Shown: positions 54,501 through 63,905, counted from the stretch's first letter. The stretch is 64,000 bases of DNA from Omphiscola glabra (GCA_964017045.1 OZ024794.1:23603359-23667358); one strand, 5' to 3'. The notes: generated from the sequence alone by a model not told the origin. Numbers and translations: made by a program.

Positions 54501-57500
54501 AGAGGGAAGCTGTGAGTAAACAATAGACAGCGTATTTAGAAAAAGATTGGCAGTCTTGAATCGCCTTTACCCAGGGGATGCTATCAAACAGTGGTTAGAA
54601 CCAGGGGACTTAACGCGCGCTTTACTATTTGTTCATAATACCGGTACCTCAAGAAGATTTCAATTAGTTGATATCATAAAATACTGAATGCCAGAGTACA
54701 GCCATGCAATTATAGATTATAGCCATGCAATACCAGATTATAGTCATGCAACACCAGAGTATAGCCTTCCAATACCAGAGTCTACATATGCAATAACAGA
54801 ATATAGCCATGATGCAATAACAGAATATAGCCATGATGCAATAACAGAATATAGCCATGATGCAATAACAGAATATAGCCATGATGCAATAACAGAATAT
54901 AGCCATGATGCAATAACAGAATATAGTCATGCAATAACATATTATAGCAATAAAATAACTGAGTATAGCCATGCAATACCAGAGTTTAGCTATGCAATAC
55001 CAGAGTTTAGCTATGCAATACCAGAGTTTAGCTATGCAATACCAGAGTTTAGCTATGCAATAACAGAGTTTAGCTATGCAATACCAGAGTTTAGCTATGC
55101 AATACCAGAGTTTAGCTATGCAATACCAGAGTTTAGCTATGCAATACCAGAGTTTAGCTATGCAATACCAGAGTTTAGCTATGCAATACCAGAGTTTAGC
55201 TATGCAATACCAGAGTTTAGCTATGCAATACCAGAGTTTAGCCATGCAATACCAGAGTTTAGCTATGCAATAACAGAGTTTAGCTATGCAATAACAGAGT
55301 TTAGCTATGCAATACCAGCTTCAGATAGAGTAGGACTAAATAAATTGTTCTTGTACACACGTCTTTTATTTCTATAACACACTGGCGAATTATCTTTCCA
55401 CCCAACTGTCTTTCAGACACCCTGACTCCCTCCAGCCTGAACATTCCCCACAGCATCACACTCATTGAGGAGTTGGACCTGGTGTGCGTGGCTGACAGGG
55501 AGAACAGCAGGTAGGCGTGGCGTAACACTACCACTCAGCTTATTAAATGTACAATAAGTGTTCATAGATCAAGTTGGGATCTCAACGGGTGCCTGTCTAC
55601 AATGCTTCTCCTTAACTTCTAAAGCCATAATTGAATTTGGCACCGCCTCTTACTCCCCATCCCCATTGAGATATTTGACTCTTTTCATCAGGAATTCATC
55701 TTTGTGAAAGAATATCACTAGTTTCTTACAACTACAACACACAGATTGTCTGAAGTTTAACATGCTTCAGTTATGAATTAATAATCAACACGGGGCTAAC
55801 ATTAATCTGTGAGCTATGAGAAAACGTGCTTGTCACAATTCATCTTGTAAAAACAAACCTTTACAGGTGCTAAAAAATGGAGGGGGGGGGGGGGAGAATG
55901 AAAAATTAAAAAACAAAATTCAAAACAAATAAACAACAGCATCCATATTTTGAATAGCGACTAAAGTTGCAGAAGTTTTAAGCGGTTGTATAAATGTCCT
56001 CAGAGCTTTGTGCTACAACGCCGGCCTCAACAACAAGACATCCATTGGAACCTTCAACCGCACTCTGATACCACAAGGAGATATGGGAAAAGTCTATGCT
56101 ATTTACTATGACAAAGCTGGTAATTTAAAGCTGTAATAAATGTCTACGCTGTTTACTGTGATAAATCCGGTAATATTAGTTCATGACTGAAAAGATAAGA
56201 ATGACTAAATAAGCGTGCAGCCGCTTGAGCTGTGCTGGGCAACCTACGGCCCGCGAGCTGATTTTAAATGGCCGTCCACAAATTTGAGAAATTTGTATGA
56301 TGTTTGTAAAAAAAATAATTTTTTTTGAGGGTAAAAAACCGTATCCGGAAATTTGATCGAAAGAAATTTGGTCGACGGAAAATTGATCGACGGATATTTG
56401 ATCGAACGAGTAACTTAAAATTATATCAACAAAAATCACACTAGAATTAGAGAATAGAATATGGCCAGGACATTTCAGAGGAAAGAATTGTGTTATCAAT
56501 TCCGGGAAGCTATGTTTTCCATTTGTCATTTTTTGGTTTTGTTTTCGGTACAGCTATTTGGAAAAGAGAGAGACTAGAGAGAGAGAGATTGATAGAGAGG
56601 GAGAGAGAGAGTGGGAGGGAGGGAGCGAGAGAGAGAGAGAGAAAGAGAGAGAGCGAAAGAGAGAGAGCGAGAGAGAGAGCGAGAGAGAAAGAGAGAGAGA
56701 GAGAGAGAGGGAGGGAGCGAGAGAGAGAAAGAGGGAGTGAGGGAGATGTGGTTGTGTTTCGAAATTTTGATTTATTCATGATTTTAGATTTAGAGAGTAT
56801 TAGAGTAACCAGGAGTTAGACCCATAATACAACAGATTCCTCCCTTTACAGATAAGGAGATGGTAGCGGCCGGATTACTGTCTGAGTACCCACTCAGTGA
56901 TCGAGATGGCAGCGACATCTACCCAGCAAGGGCTTTTACCTACAACCTGGAAGGCAAACAGCTCATATCATGGGCCTTCATCACACCGGTAAGATAGCAC
57001 AACAAACTAACAGACGTTCAGCGCCCTCTGGCACATTTTACTTTCCTTAATAAAAAAAGAGGGGGAAAAAAAATCATGTTAATGATGTTACTAATATTAG
57101 TTGAAATTCCACAAATTATCTCATGGAAAGGGAAGGGAGGGGAGGGGTCTAAAGCACATTTTAGCTACATTAATAACTTTATAATATCAGTCAAACCGAT
57201 GACAAAGCTTTTAAATCAAAATTATGAAATTATTTCTTAATCATAAAATCTCTGTTTATCACCTACAATTTTTACCTGGGTACGTGCTTGTCAGCACACT
57301 GTTTCTAATATTAAAGATTATTGGGAAGTCACCAACTGATCAATTCATGATTCATTGGCCGGTCGTTAAACCTTGACACATAGAGATAACAGTAATTCTA
57401 ACGGCATGATAAATCAGCAATGTGATCGATCTTCAAAAGGGAGTTGCAATACAACAAGGCAGTATAATAAAATAAAAAAAAATTGTGATTTTCAGTTTTA

Positions 57501-57662
57501 AAATGTTGTGATTTTCAGGATGTTGCCAGGAATGGACCCTCTTTGATCCATGACCTCTGCGCCTCCAAGGATGGCCGAGACTTCTACCTGGCAGACTTGG
57601 ACCAGAAGACAGTTTACAAGTACACGAAAAATTGGTCAACCGCTGTAACTCAGCAACAGTGA
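48392..57662 (+). CDS. Peptidyl-alpha-hydroxyglycine alpha-amidating lyase (PAL-A), ten exons
   Basis: Zinc enzyme of the secretory pathway that cleaves peptidyl-alpha-hydroxyglycine to the amidated peptide plus glyoxylate, the last step in making amidated neuropeptides. Exons join in phase to 386 aa with a signal peptide (MAAVEISRLLILSLLSTTYG) and an NHL-type six-bladed propeller. No PHM monooxygenase domain is encoded, so it is monofunctional. Using rat PAM numbering: Arg533 (FHR, exon 2), Zn ligands His585 (VPHG, exon 4), His690 (IPHS, exon 7) and His786 (LIHD, exon 10), Tyr654 (DGYC) and Arg706 (ADR) are all kept, as are both disulphide pairs. The Met784 position is Leu. No C-terminal membrane anchor is seen, so it is probably soluble. 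A similar truncated gene follows at 61257. Confidence 0.93.
48893..49240 (+). repeat. 15-bp minisatellite GGTAGCAAGTGGTTT, interrupted by a MITE
   Basis: About ten units of GGTAGCAAGTGGTTT-like sequence, split at 49041 by a 169-bp element; two or three units follow the element. Confidence 0.88.
49041..49209. mobile_element. hAT-like MITE with perfect 8-bp target duplication
   Basis: Ends CAGTGGCGTAGCGAG and CTCACTACGCCACTG (inverted repeat), flanked by GTTTGGTA on both sides (49033-49040, 49210-49217). No coding capacity. Because the host repeat itself contains GTTTGGTA, the duplication is suggestive rather than proof. Confidence 0.82.
49658..49869. mobile_element. SPIN-like hAT MITE with 8-bp target duplication
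   Basis: 212 bp. One end has CAGTGGCTCTCA and GCCGCGACCCCTTAATACAG with TTCCTCATGTTGTGG. The other has GTTTTCCGATGG...CCCAAAGGGGTCGCGACCCA followed by GGTTGAGAACCGCTG. Flanks are TTCTAAAC on both sides (49650-49657, 49870-49877). The text closely matches what I remember of the SPIN (Space Invader) hAT family ends, including the internal CTACTTCATAACTGTA. It lies in PAL-A intron 1 and is non-autonomous. Confidence 0.85.
49961..50380 (+). repeat. 30-bp minisatellite, 14 copies, nearly perfect
   Basis: Unit GAACGAGACTCGCTTTGTTT then CAATGTGTTT. Only one internal substitution was noticed (G at ~50158) plus a changed last base. It ends 60 bp before the exon 2 acceptor of PAL-A. Being 30 bp long it is open in several frames on both strands; these frames are not genes. 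Confidence 0.97.
50440..50567 (+). CDS. PAL-A exon 2: FHR motif
   Basis: After CCCACTTAG; encodes FNLDGQGVGQVSGVDVDSNG and FVFHRADRPW. The Arg of FHR matches catalytic Arg533 of rat PAM. Confidence 0.9.
50604..50795 (+). repeat. GTCTGTCTGTGNCCT-type microsatellite
   Basis: Irregular TGTCTG units of 11-16 bp in PAL-A intron 2. Confidence 0.85.
51232..51905. mobile_element. TIR element (CGTATTTTTCGGCGTATAAG type) with an internal 19-bp array
   Basis: Left end ACCGTAATTTCCGGCGTATA then AGACGACC. The right end, inverted, reads ATTCCGTATTTTTCGGCGTA then TAAGACGAA. Between 51639 and 51842 the subterminal word TGGCGTATAAGACGACCTC is repeated about 11 times, so the array seems to have grown out of the element's own end sequence. 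No transposase. Confidence 0.8.
52000..52119 (+). CDS. PAL-A exon 3
   Basis: ETYVMFSNVLSEDAKVPISS, then DVIYKVDPKTGKRTHSFGKD; blade 1 to 2 of the propeller. Acceptor T-tract TAG, donor GTAAGA. 120 nt, the same size as PAL-B exon 3. Confidence 0.92.
52674..52746 (+). CDS. PAL-A exon 4: first zinc His
   Basis: FNVPHGLKIDQHDNIWVTDV GRHQ. The His of VPHG matches Zn ligand His585. Donor GTAAAG; 73 nt as in PAL-B. Confidence 0.93.
52863..53247 (+). repeat. 27-bp minisatellite, about 14 copies
   Basis: Unit GATAAATAGTGGAATAAGAT then ATGTTTA; in PAL-A intron 4. Confidence 0.95.
53480..54066 (+). repeat. ATTTAAAACTCT 11-13 bp degenerate repeat
   Basis: Almost 600 bp of irregular TATTTAAAACTC units running up to the exon 5 acceptor region of PAL-A. 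Confidence 0.92.
54087..54226 (+). CDS. PAL-A exon 5
   Basis: VFRFPKGATKPDLELGEKFV and PGSDEKHFCKPTDVAVASNG to FVSDG; the Cys pairs with that of GYC in exon 6. Confidence 0.93.
54266..54320 (+). repeat. 16-bp repeat TCAACATAATCTG, four copies
   Basis: Short array of CTGTCAACATAAT units in PAL-A intron 5. Confidence 0.85.
54435..54511 (+). CDS. PAL-A exon 6: catalytic Tyr
   Basis: Completes SDG-YCNNRILKFSSNGQILAL WGDREGS. The Tyr matches catalytic Tyr654. Donor GTGAGT. Confidence 0.92.
54686..55318 (+). repeat. 21/24-bp minisatellite, about 29 copies
   Basis: Unit AGCTATGCAATACCAGAGTTT; a 24-bp variant (extra ATG) occupies 54795-54920. All periods are multiples of 3, so long frames on both strands are artefacts. 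PAL-A intron 6. Confidence 0.96.
55417..55510 (+). CDS. PAL-A exon 7: second zinc His and catalytic Arg
   Basis: TLTPSSLNIPHSITLIEELD then LVCVADRENSR. IPHS carries the His690 equivalent, ADR the Arg706 equivalent. Acceptor GTCTTTCAG, donor GTAGGC. Confidence 0.93.
56004..56119 (+). CDS. PAL-A exon 8
   Basis: ALCYNAGLNNKTSIGTFNRT and IPQGDMGKVYAIYYDKA. Its first Cys pairs with the Cys of exon 7. Donor GTAATT; a degraded copy of the exon's end follows at 56137. Confidence 0.9.
56137..56175 (+). repeat. Partial duplication of PAL-A exon 8 3' end with donor
   Basis: AAATGTCTACGCTGTTTACT then GTGATAAATCCGGTAATA copies the last ~35 bp of exon 8 and its donor GGTAAT. The duplicated donor looks intact, but an in-frame TAA lies before it. 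Confidence 0.75.
56335..56410. mobile_element. Fragment of the GATCGACGG long-TIR MITE family
   Basis: TCCGGAAATTTGATCGAAAG then AAATTTGGTCGACGGAAAATTGATCGACGG matches the left arm of the element at 34178. Confidence 0.65.
56563..56750 (+). repeat. GA-rich purine tract in PAL-A intron 8
   Basis: GAGAGAGA-type sequence of ~190 bp ending about 100 bp before exon 9. Confidence 0.93.
56852..56988 (+). CDS. PAL-A exon 9
   Basis: DKEMVAAGLLSEYPLSDRDG then SDIYPARAFTYNLEGKQLIS WAFITP; donor GTAAGA. Confidence 0.9.
57519..57662 (+). CDS. PAL-A exon 10: third zinc His and stop
   Basis: DVARNGPSLIHDLCASKDGR then FYLADLDQKTVYKYTKNW and a short Gln-rich end. LIHD carries the His786 equivalent. A duplicated TGTGATTTTCAG 23 bp upstream is a decoy acceptor that would frameshift. 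Confidence 0.93.
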   Translation, partial: DVARNGPSLIHDLCASKDGRDFYLADLDQKTVYKYTKNWSTAVTQQQ

Positions 57663-57935
57663 ATTGACATGGATTCGTGACGTGGGTGGGGAAACAAATC
57701 TATTAAAGCATTGATTCACAGTTATTGCACGAGAACACATCTCTTGACATCGTTTGTACATCATTTTACGACACGAATCAAACACATTTTACTATATTTG
57801 AAATATTCTGAAACTTACAAACATATAAATATAATGAAAAAACAACACAGTGTATAATATTTTGATATTTGGGTAGACGGTCTATTTAAATATTTATAAT
57901 TATTTTGCTGTTGTTGAGAATTTTGTTTCTTTATC

Positions 57936-57941
57936 AATAAA
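57936..57941 (+). terminator. AATAAA poly(A) signal of PAL-A
   Basis: Canonical hexamer about 275 bp after the PAL-A stop. Confidence 0.6.
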
Positions 57942-58074
57942 AAAAAAGTTGATATTGTTAATGTAAAATGTTTAAATTGACATGATGAGAGTGACTACAC
58001 GAAAGTGATAATCAGTGTGACCAGCCCAACACACTGTCTTACCACCGTAAATACTACTAGAATTCAAACTCACA

Positions 58075-58332
58075 ATGTGGACAAAACTTATTATTTTTAT
58101 TTTAATTTTATTTTTTCATTCTTTACAAACTAACAAAGCATGTAACAATGACACAGTTGGTGAAAGTCATACGAACTTGCTGTCACCGATTTTACTGTCA
58201 TTAAATGAAGTGGGCAATCTTAAGATTCGATTGACTGTCAATTCTGGTTCGACTATCAGCCAAATGTCATCAACGTCAACAAGAAAAAGAAAAGCGATAA
58301 CTCATCAGATTTACGATAGTTCAAAGGAATAA
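58075..58332 (+). CDS. Small putative secreted peptide (85 aa)
   Basis: The single-exon frame begins with a strong signal peptide (MWTKLIIFILILFFHSLQTN). The rest is a 60-residue hydrophilic part with one Cys, a Ser/Thr-rich stretch, and a tetrabasic RKRK near residue 71 that would suit proprotein cleavage. No Gly precedes the basic site, so it is not an obvious amidation substrate. It lies between the two PAL genes. It could equally be a chance ORF or a stray first exon; no family recognised. Confidence 0.35.
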   Translation: MWTKLIIFILILFFHSLQTNKACNNDTVGESHTNLLSPILLSLNEVGNLKIRLTVNSGSTISQMSSTSTRKRKAITHQIYDSSKE

Positions 58333-58681
58333 ATTAAAGCGGAAAACAATATCGCCATTACCTATAGAACGATTCTTAACACAATAGTTTTATGAATAGT
58401 GCAAATATGTTAAGTATTTCTTGTAACCTTTATTTTTTTTTCTTTCTATTTAACTTAAAAAGTCAGGTATTAAAAAAAAAATTAATTAAGTTTTTCTTAA
58501 TACTATCTTTACAATGCACTGCATTTTGTCGTGGAAACGTCTTTTTTGGAACATCTTTGACCTTCCTGAAGAAATAAACAACAACCTGGCAACCCCATGC
58601 ACATCGCACAGATATCGAGCAGACATGTAAAGAACGAAACATCTGCTGTACTCATCACACCAGAGCCAGACTTTCAACGCG

Positions 58682-58992
58682 GTGTTGAATTGTGCTGTGT
58701 CGTCTTGTCCTTATACATGGTGTTGTATTGTGCTGTGTCGTCGTGTCCTTATACATGGTGTTCTATTATGCTGTGTCGTCTTGTCCTTATACATGGTGTT
58801 GTATTGTGCTGTGTCGTCTTGTCCTTACCCGTGGTGTTGTATTGTGCTGTGTCGTCTTGTCCTTGTACATGGTGTTGTATTGTGCTGTGTCGTCTTGTCC
58901 TTATACATGGTGTTGTATTGTGCTGTGTCGTCTTGTCCTTATAGATGGTTTTGTATTGTGCTGTGTCGTCTTGTCCTTACCCGTGGTGTGGC
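58682..58992 (+). repeat. 39-bp minisatellite, about 8 copies
   Basis: Unit GTGTTGTATTGTGCTGTGTC then GTCTTGTCCTTATACATG. Period divisible by 3; the overlapping frames are artefacts. Confidence 0.95.
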
Positions 58993-59327
58993 GTGGTACC
59001 ATTAAGAAATCACCATGTTAAGTTTGTCCTGTGATGGTTGACTCAACAATACAACCACACAACCCTGACCCCCCCCCCCCACACACTTTTTCCCAAATCT
59101 TAAATTGTCTACTGTCACATGACACATAAATCAATCAATATATTTTCAGATATTATTATTCAAAGCCTGTTCCCATACTTCTAACTCATGACCCGCAGTG
59201 GCGTACTGGACATGGATCGGTTGAACCGGGGGTCAATTTTTAACTATTCTACCGAAATGTTGTTAAAAGTGTCACAATAAGATTTTTAAACTACAAATTG
59301 AAATACATTGACATTTTTTTCTATAAC

Positions 59328-59412
59328 CGACAAGTAACAAACCTGTTGTTGACAAGTAGCAAACCAGTTGTTGACAAGTAGCAAACCGGTTGTTGACAAG
59401 TACCGAACCGGA
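59328..59412 (+). repeat. 22-bp repeat GACAAGTAGCAAACCGGTTG, four copies
   Basis: Short imperfect array. Confidence 0.88.
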
Positions 59413-59532
59413 TGTTGCTTGATTAGCAGCCCACCGTTGTATAAGACTCCCTTTCACACCCACCCACATCCTTATGTGATATGTTTAACCTGTTATATTA
59501 AACTAGACTAGTATTATACGTTCTTATCGTTA

Positions 59533-59790
59533 AAAATCTGAATGTTATAATTTGTAACACTGTTATAATCTGTAATAAGTTATAATTTGTAATACTGTTA
59601 TAATTTGTAATAGTGTTATAATTTGTAATAGTGCTATAATTTGTATTACTGTTATAATTGTAAGACTGTTTTAATTTTAACACTGTTATAATTTGTAACA
59701 CTGTTATAACTTGTAATACTATTATAATTTTTAATACTGTTATAATTTTTAATACTGTTATAATTTGTAGTATTGTTATAATTACTTTTT
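59533..59790 (+). repeat. TTATAATTTGTAATACTG 18-bp degenerate repeat
   Basis: About 14 irregular units. Confidence 0.9.
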
Positions 59791-60512
59791 AAAATCATTG
59801 AACGTTTGACTTATAATTTTAAGGCTTTTTAAAAAAAATCTGGCCGTTATTGGCATATACAATAAGTTACTGGAACGAAATTATGTTTTCAAAATTCAAA
59901 TATTTTTCTGACCTACATTCTTTAAGTTATGTTTTTAATCATTTGCTAAAAAAACATGTGATTTTTGTGTGATACTTTGTTGAAAATGTTATTAAAGATT
60001 GTGGTAGTTTATCAGCGTTTTAACTTTTTATAAAATATAATTTGTTTAAAGCTAATGCGGAATTTCATTACAATATTATCACAAAATGGTATTAAAAGGA
60101 TATAAAATTAAGAAATTAACAACGAAATGAAAAATTTTAACGAAAGCTTTAAACTGTATCTGTAAGCAGTGTTATTCAGTCGTAAGATGAAATATCTATA
60201 ACAAAAATTAAGTAGAACGCCGACTGAAGGAAAAAACACAAAGCCAATTAAATTTAATTTGATTGTTCAGAGTCAGAGCCAGTGTTCAGAGTCAGAGAAT
60301 CAAATGTATATGTGTCTTTTTTTTATATAAAAAAATTCATATTCATAGGAAATTTTACAACGGGGTCAGAGATGGAGAAGTAGTTCTGAAATCCAAGTGA
60401 CAAATGTAGAATGAATGCTTACTGAGCAGTGCGTTGCTGCGATAAATTGAGTAGCATTGTATTCTGTTCTATTTTTAAAATAGAAAGGCAAAAATTTGTC
60501 TAAGATTACATG
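59791..60512. other. Anonymous AT-rich intergenic sequence
   Basis: No gene or repeat of note, apart from a short GTTCAGAGTCAGAG duplication near 60265. Confidence 0.5.
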
Positions 60513-60534
60513 TTGGTATCAGACAAAAGTTGAT

Positions 60535-60837
60535 GTTCTGTTCAAGCTCCTCTCTGCCTACTAGCAGGCTGTCAGACAAAGCATATGTTCTGTTCAAGCT
60601 CCTCTCTGCCTACTAGCAGGCTGTCAGACAAAGCATATGTTCTGTTCAAGCTCCTCTCTGCCTACTAGCAGGCTGTCAGACAAAGCATATGTTCTGTTCA
60701 AGCTCCTCTCTGCCTACTAGCAGGCTGTCAGACAAAGCATATGTTCTGTTCAAGCTACTATCTGCCTACTAGCAGGCTGTCAGACAAAGTTGATGTTCTG
60801 TTCAGTCTACTATTTGCCTACTACCAGGCTGTCAGAA
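60535..60837 (+). repeat. 52-bp minisatellite, about 6 copies
   Basis: Unit begins GTTCTGTTCAAGCTCCTCTC and includes CTACTAGCAGGCTGTCAGAC. The first copies are identical and the last two have diverged. Located about 400-700 bp upstream of PAL-B. Confidence 0.95.
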
Positions 60838-61256
60838 CGAGAAAAGAAAGTCAGGGTTTCAAACTCATTTTTGAAACTGAAGCGTCAACTAAGCACTATT
60901 GCCTACTTTCCGTGTTTAAGGTAAATACGGGTCTTACTACTAAAACACACAATTGTGTGCTTAAAAAAAAAGTATTTCTTTCGCTATTGTAACGGGTCAC
61001 GTTTTTATCAATCAGCTTATTTGCCCCCCCCCCTCCCCCCCCTTTCCACATTCCACTGGTCACTGACGTAATTACGTAGATCCCAGGTCTCACTTGTTAC
61101 CATGACAGTATTTGGTATGGTTTTCATAAGTAGTTTTTTTTCCCCCTTGATGGTTTGAAAACAAAGCTGGTAGATAGCATACTTTGGAGCACCCACGTGA
61201 CTTGAAGTAAGACGCTGACAATTAGACACGTTGTTTTAAAACAATTCACTTTAAAA

Positions 61257-61367
61257 ATGTTTACAATTTTATTTTTTCATTTCTTGTGCTCATGTTGTGC
61301 TGGTTCCACACACTCATATGTTGGCGAACCTTCTGGAGCTATACACGTTACAAGGGCGACCAATCAG
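61257..61367 (+). CDS. PAL-B exon 1: signal peptide
   Basis: MFTILFFHFLCSCCAGSTHS, then ~17 residues ending ATNQ before GTGAGT. 37 codons, phase 0, as in PAL-A exon 1. Confidence 0.8.
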
Positions 61368-63437
61368 GTGAGTCATTTCTCGGTTTAAAAAAAATAAAAT
61401 GATATCTATTTACTATATACACGTGTAAAGCAGTCGATAATATCAAACATTTTACAATTCTACGTTATAAAAAAAATTCTTTAAAAAAAATTTTAAAAAC
61501 GTAAATCGTTCAGCTAACATAATAGGTGGGTCATATGATATTAATAAATAATGAATCCAGCAATCGAACTAAATTTTCTTGTACGAGTGATGGAAGTTTT
61601 TTTGAAACACTATTGGACTGAAGTGGTGAGCAAGGCTGCCCTTTTAATTCTAACTTTTCTTGGATGCAATTTGATAAAATTGTGTAGATTTAATGATTTG
61701 TTGTAACTCTTCTATATTTAATTCTTCTATATTTAATTCTTCTATATTTAATTCTTCTATATTTAATTCTTCTATATTTAATTCCTCTATATTTAATTCC
61801 TCTATATTTAATTCCTCTATATTTAATTCCTCTATATTAAATTCTTCTATATTTAATTCTTCTATATTTAATTCTTCTATATTTAATTCTTCTTATATTT
61901 AATTCTTCTATATTTAATTCTTCTAAATTTAATTCTTCTATATTTAATTCTTCTATATTTAATTCTTCTATATTTAATTCTTCTATATTTAATTATTCTA
62001 TATTTAATTCTTCTATATTTAATTCTTCTATATTTAATTCTTCTATATTTAATTCGTTCTATATTTAATTCTTCTATATTTAATTCTTCTATATTTAATT
62101 ATTCTATATTTAATTCTTCTATATTTAATTCTTCTATATTTAATTCTTCTATATTTAATTCTTCTATATTTAATTCTTCTATATTTAATTCTTCTATATT
62201 TAATTCTTCTATATTTAATTCCTCTATATATAATTCTTCTATATATAATTCTTGTATACATAATTCCTCTATATTTAATTCTTCTATATTTAATTCTTTT
62301 ATATTTAAAAGGATTTTTAGAGATCATAATCAACCGTCCAAATTTTTAGAAAATTAAAAAAAAACAACAACTAATTAGTAAAGATCTCTAGACAAGTTTC
62401 ATTGCCCACGAGCATTGTTAAGACCAGTCAGGTGAACTTTCTTTTAACCTTTGACCCGTGGTATCCTGGTTTCACAGGTGATTGACCCGAGATTCTATCC
62501 AAAATAGGAAAGTAACAAGCAATTTGTATCGTACACATGAAGATTAATATATCTTGAACTCTTGTGACTTTTTAGGGGCCTGCACTTGACCTACTTTTCA
62601 ACACAGATGGGCAGGGACTGGGTCAAGTGTCAGGTATCGATCTGGACTCCAAAGGTGACATTTACGTATTTCATCGAGCCAACAGGTTATGGACGTCAAC
62701 ATCTGGGTAAGAGGGTCAAAGGAAATAACAATGAAAATATTTTAATTTTTATAATTCAAAGATTACTCTACAAATAATGATAATAATTGGCTCATTAATT
62801 ATTTTAAAAAGAAATTCACTAAGCATCAACCAACTCATTTTTTTTTTTGACGATCCATTAACTTAACGCAAACAACTATCTATGACTATAATTGGTGACC
62901 GCTGAACTTTGAACTCTTTCAAAATTTAGTATTTAAAAAAACACAACTAAAAACAATATGATGTAAGGGGACGAAACCCTGTCCTTTCAGAACTTTCCAG
63001 CGAGTTGGTAATCTTCTGTCTCCAGCAGCACGAGTGCCCATAAGTGAAGACACAATCATCAAGCTGGACCCTAACACAGGCCGAAAAATTTCAAGTTTTG
63101 GTCGAAATATGTAATTGGTTAAAATTAACTTGATGAAACTATTTGTTTTTTTTAAAAATCAGAATTCTTATTACCACTAAGAGAAAAATCACATCCACGG
63201 GGAAATAGATCCAGACTTCTCATATGGCTACAGTTAATTTTGATTTTAAAGAAAAACCAATTACTATTTTATGTTCTTACTTATAAGGGTGGCATATAAG
63301 GGGGACATTTAAGGGGACATGCAAGCTACAACGTAAGGTAAAATATTCATTATGTTTTATACAGTTTTAATGTCCCGCATGGACTGACGGTGGATAAAGA
63401 TGACAATGTTTGGGTCACTGACGCAGGCAGGCATCAG
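61257..63437 (+). CDS. Second peptidyl-alpha-hydroxyglycine alpha-amidating lyase (PAL-B), 5' part
   Basis: Four exons are visible (61257-61367, 62576-62706, 62991-63110, 63365-63437), joined in phase to about 145 residues. They show a signal peptide, the FHR motif (FHRANRLW, Arg533 equivalent) and the first zinc site (FNVPHGLTVDKDDNVWVTDA). Exon sizes 131, 120 and 73 match PAL-A exons 2-4 (128, 120, 73) and the phases agree, so the two genes arose by tandem duplication. Protein identity is only moderate, so the event is not recent. The rest lies beyond 64000. I found no exon after 63437. Confidence 0.9.
61706..62310 (+). repeat. 15-bp minisatellite ATTCTTCTATATTTA, about 40 copies
   Basis: A ~600-bp array with scattered one-base variants (CTT to CCT) in PAL-B intron 1. 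Open in frames on both strands only because its period is 15. Confidence 0.96.
62576..62706 (+). CDS. PAL-B exon 2: FHR motif
   Basis: LLFNTDGQGLGQVSGIDLDS then KGDIYVFHRANRLW; near-parallel to PAL-A exon 2. Acceptor TTTTTAG, donor GTAAGA. Confidence 0.92.
62991..63110 (+). CDS. PAL-B exon 3
   Basis: TFQRVGNLLSPAARVPISED then TIIKLDPNTGRKISSFGRN; donor GTAATT. Confidence 0.92.
63365..63437 (+). CDS. PAL-B exon 4: first zinc His
   Basis: FNVPHGLTVDKDDNVWVTDA GRHQ before GTGAGA; His585 equivalent conserved. Confidence 0.93.
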
Positions 63438-63529
63438 GTGAGACAGGTGGGCCTCTGGTTAAAAATTTTAATATTGGGAGAGCTAAGTAACTAAAATATT
63501 TAGCTTAAAAGACACAAGCAGAAAACAGT

Positions 63530-63905
63530 TTAGCATCAGGTGAGACGTGCTGACAATCACGTGAGGCAGGCAGACATCATGTGAGACAAGCAGACATCGC
63601 GTGAGACATGCAGATATCCCGTGGGTTAATCAGAAATCAAGTGAGATAATAAGGTGAGATAGTCAGAAATCTGGTGAGATATCAGAAATCAGGTGTTAAT
63701 CAGAAATCAGGTAAGATAATCAGAAATCAGGTGAGATAATCAGAAATCATGTGAGATAATCAGAAATTAGGTGATATAATCAGAAATCATGTGAGATAAT
63801 CAGAAATCAGGTGAAAACCAGAAATTAGGTGAGATAATCAGGTGAGATAATCAGAAATCAGGTGAGATAATCAGGTGAGATAATCAGAAATCAGGTGAGA
63901 CATGT
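63530..63905 (+). repeat. 20-bp minisatellite GTGAGATAATCAGAAATCAG
   Basis: About 17 units with indels, directly downstream of PAL-B exon 4. The unit contains GTGAGA, like the donor of that exon (CATCAG-GTGAGA), so the array probably grew from the exon-intron junction and repeats a pseudo-donor many times. Confidence 0.9.

Noticed and set aside
54664..55377. 193- and 229-residue ORFs in the 21-bp array
   Set aside because: Pure tandem-repeat translation inside a PAL-A intron.
56490..56819. Glu/Arg-rich ORFs in GA tracts (also 47071-47280)
   Set aside because: Composition artefacts of purine-only sequence.
58597..59021. Cys-rich 107-115 residue ORFs
   Set aside because: Three overlapping frames of the 39-bp minisatellite.
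61693..62333. IFNSS-repeat and RRIKY-repeat ORFs
   Set aside because: Translation of the 15-bp minisatellite in PAL-B intron 1.
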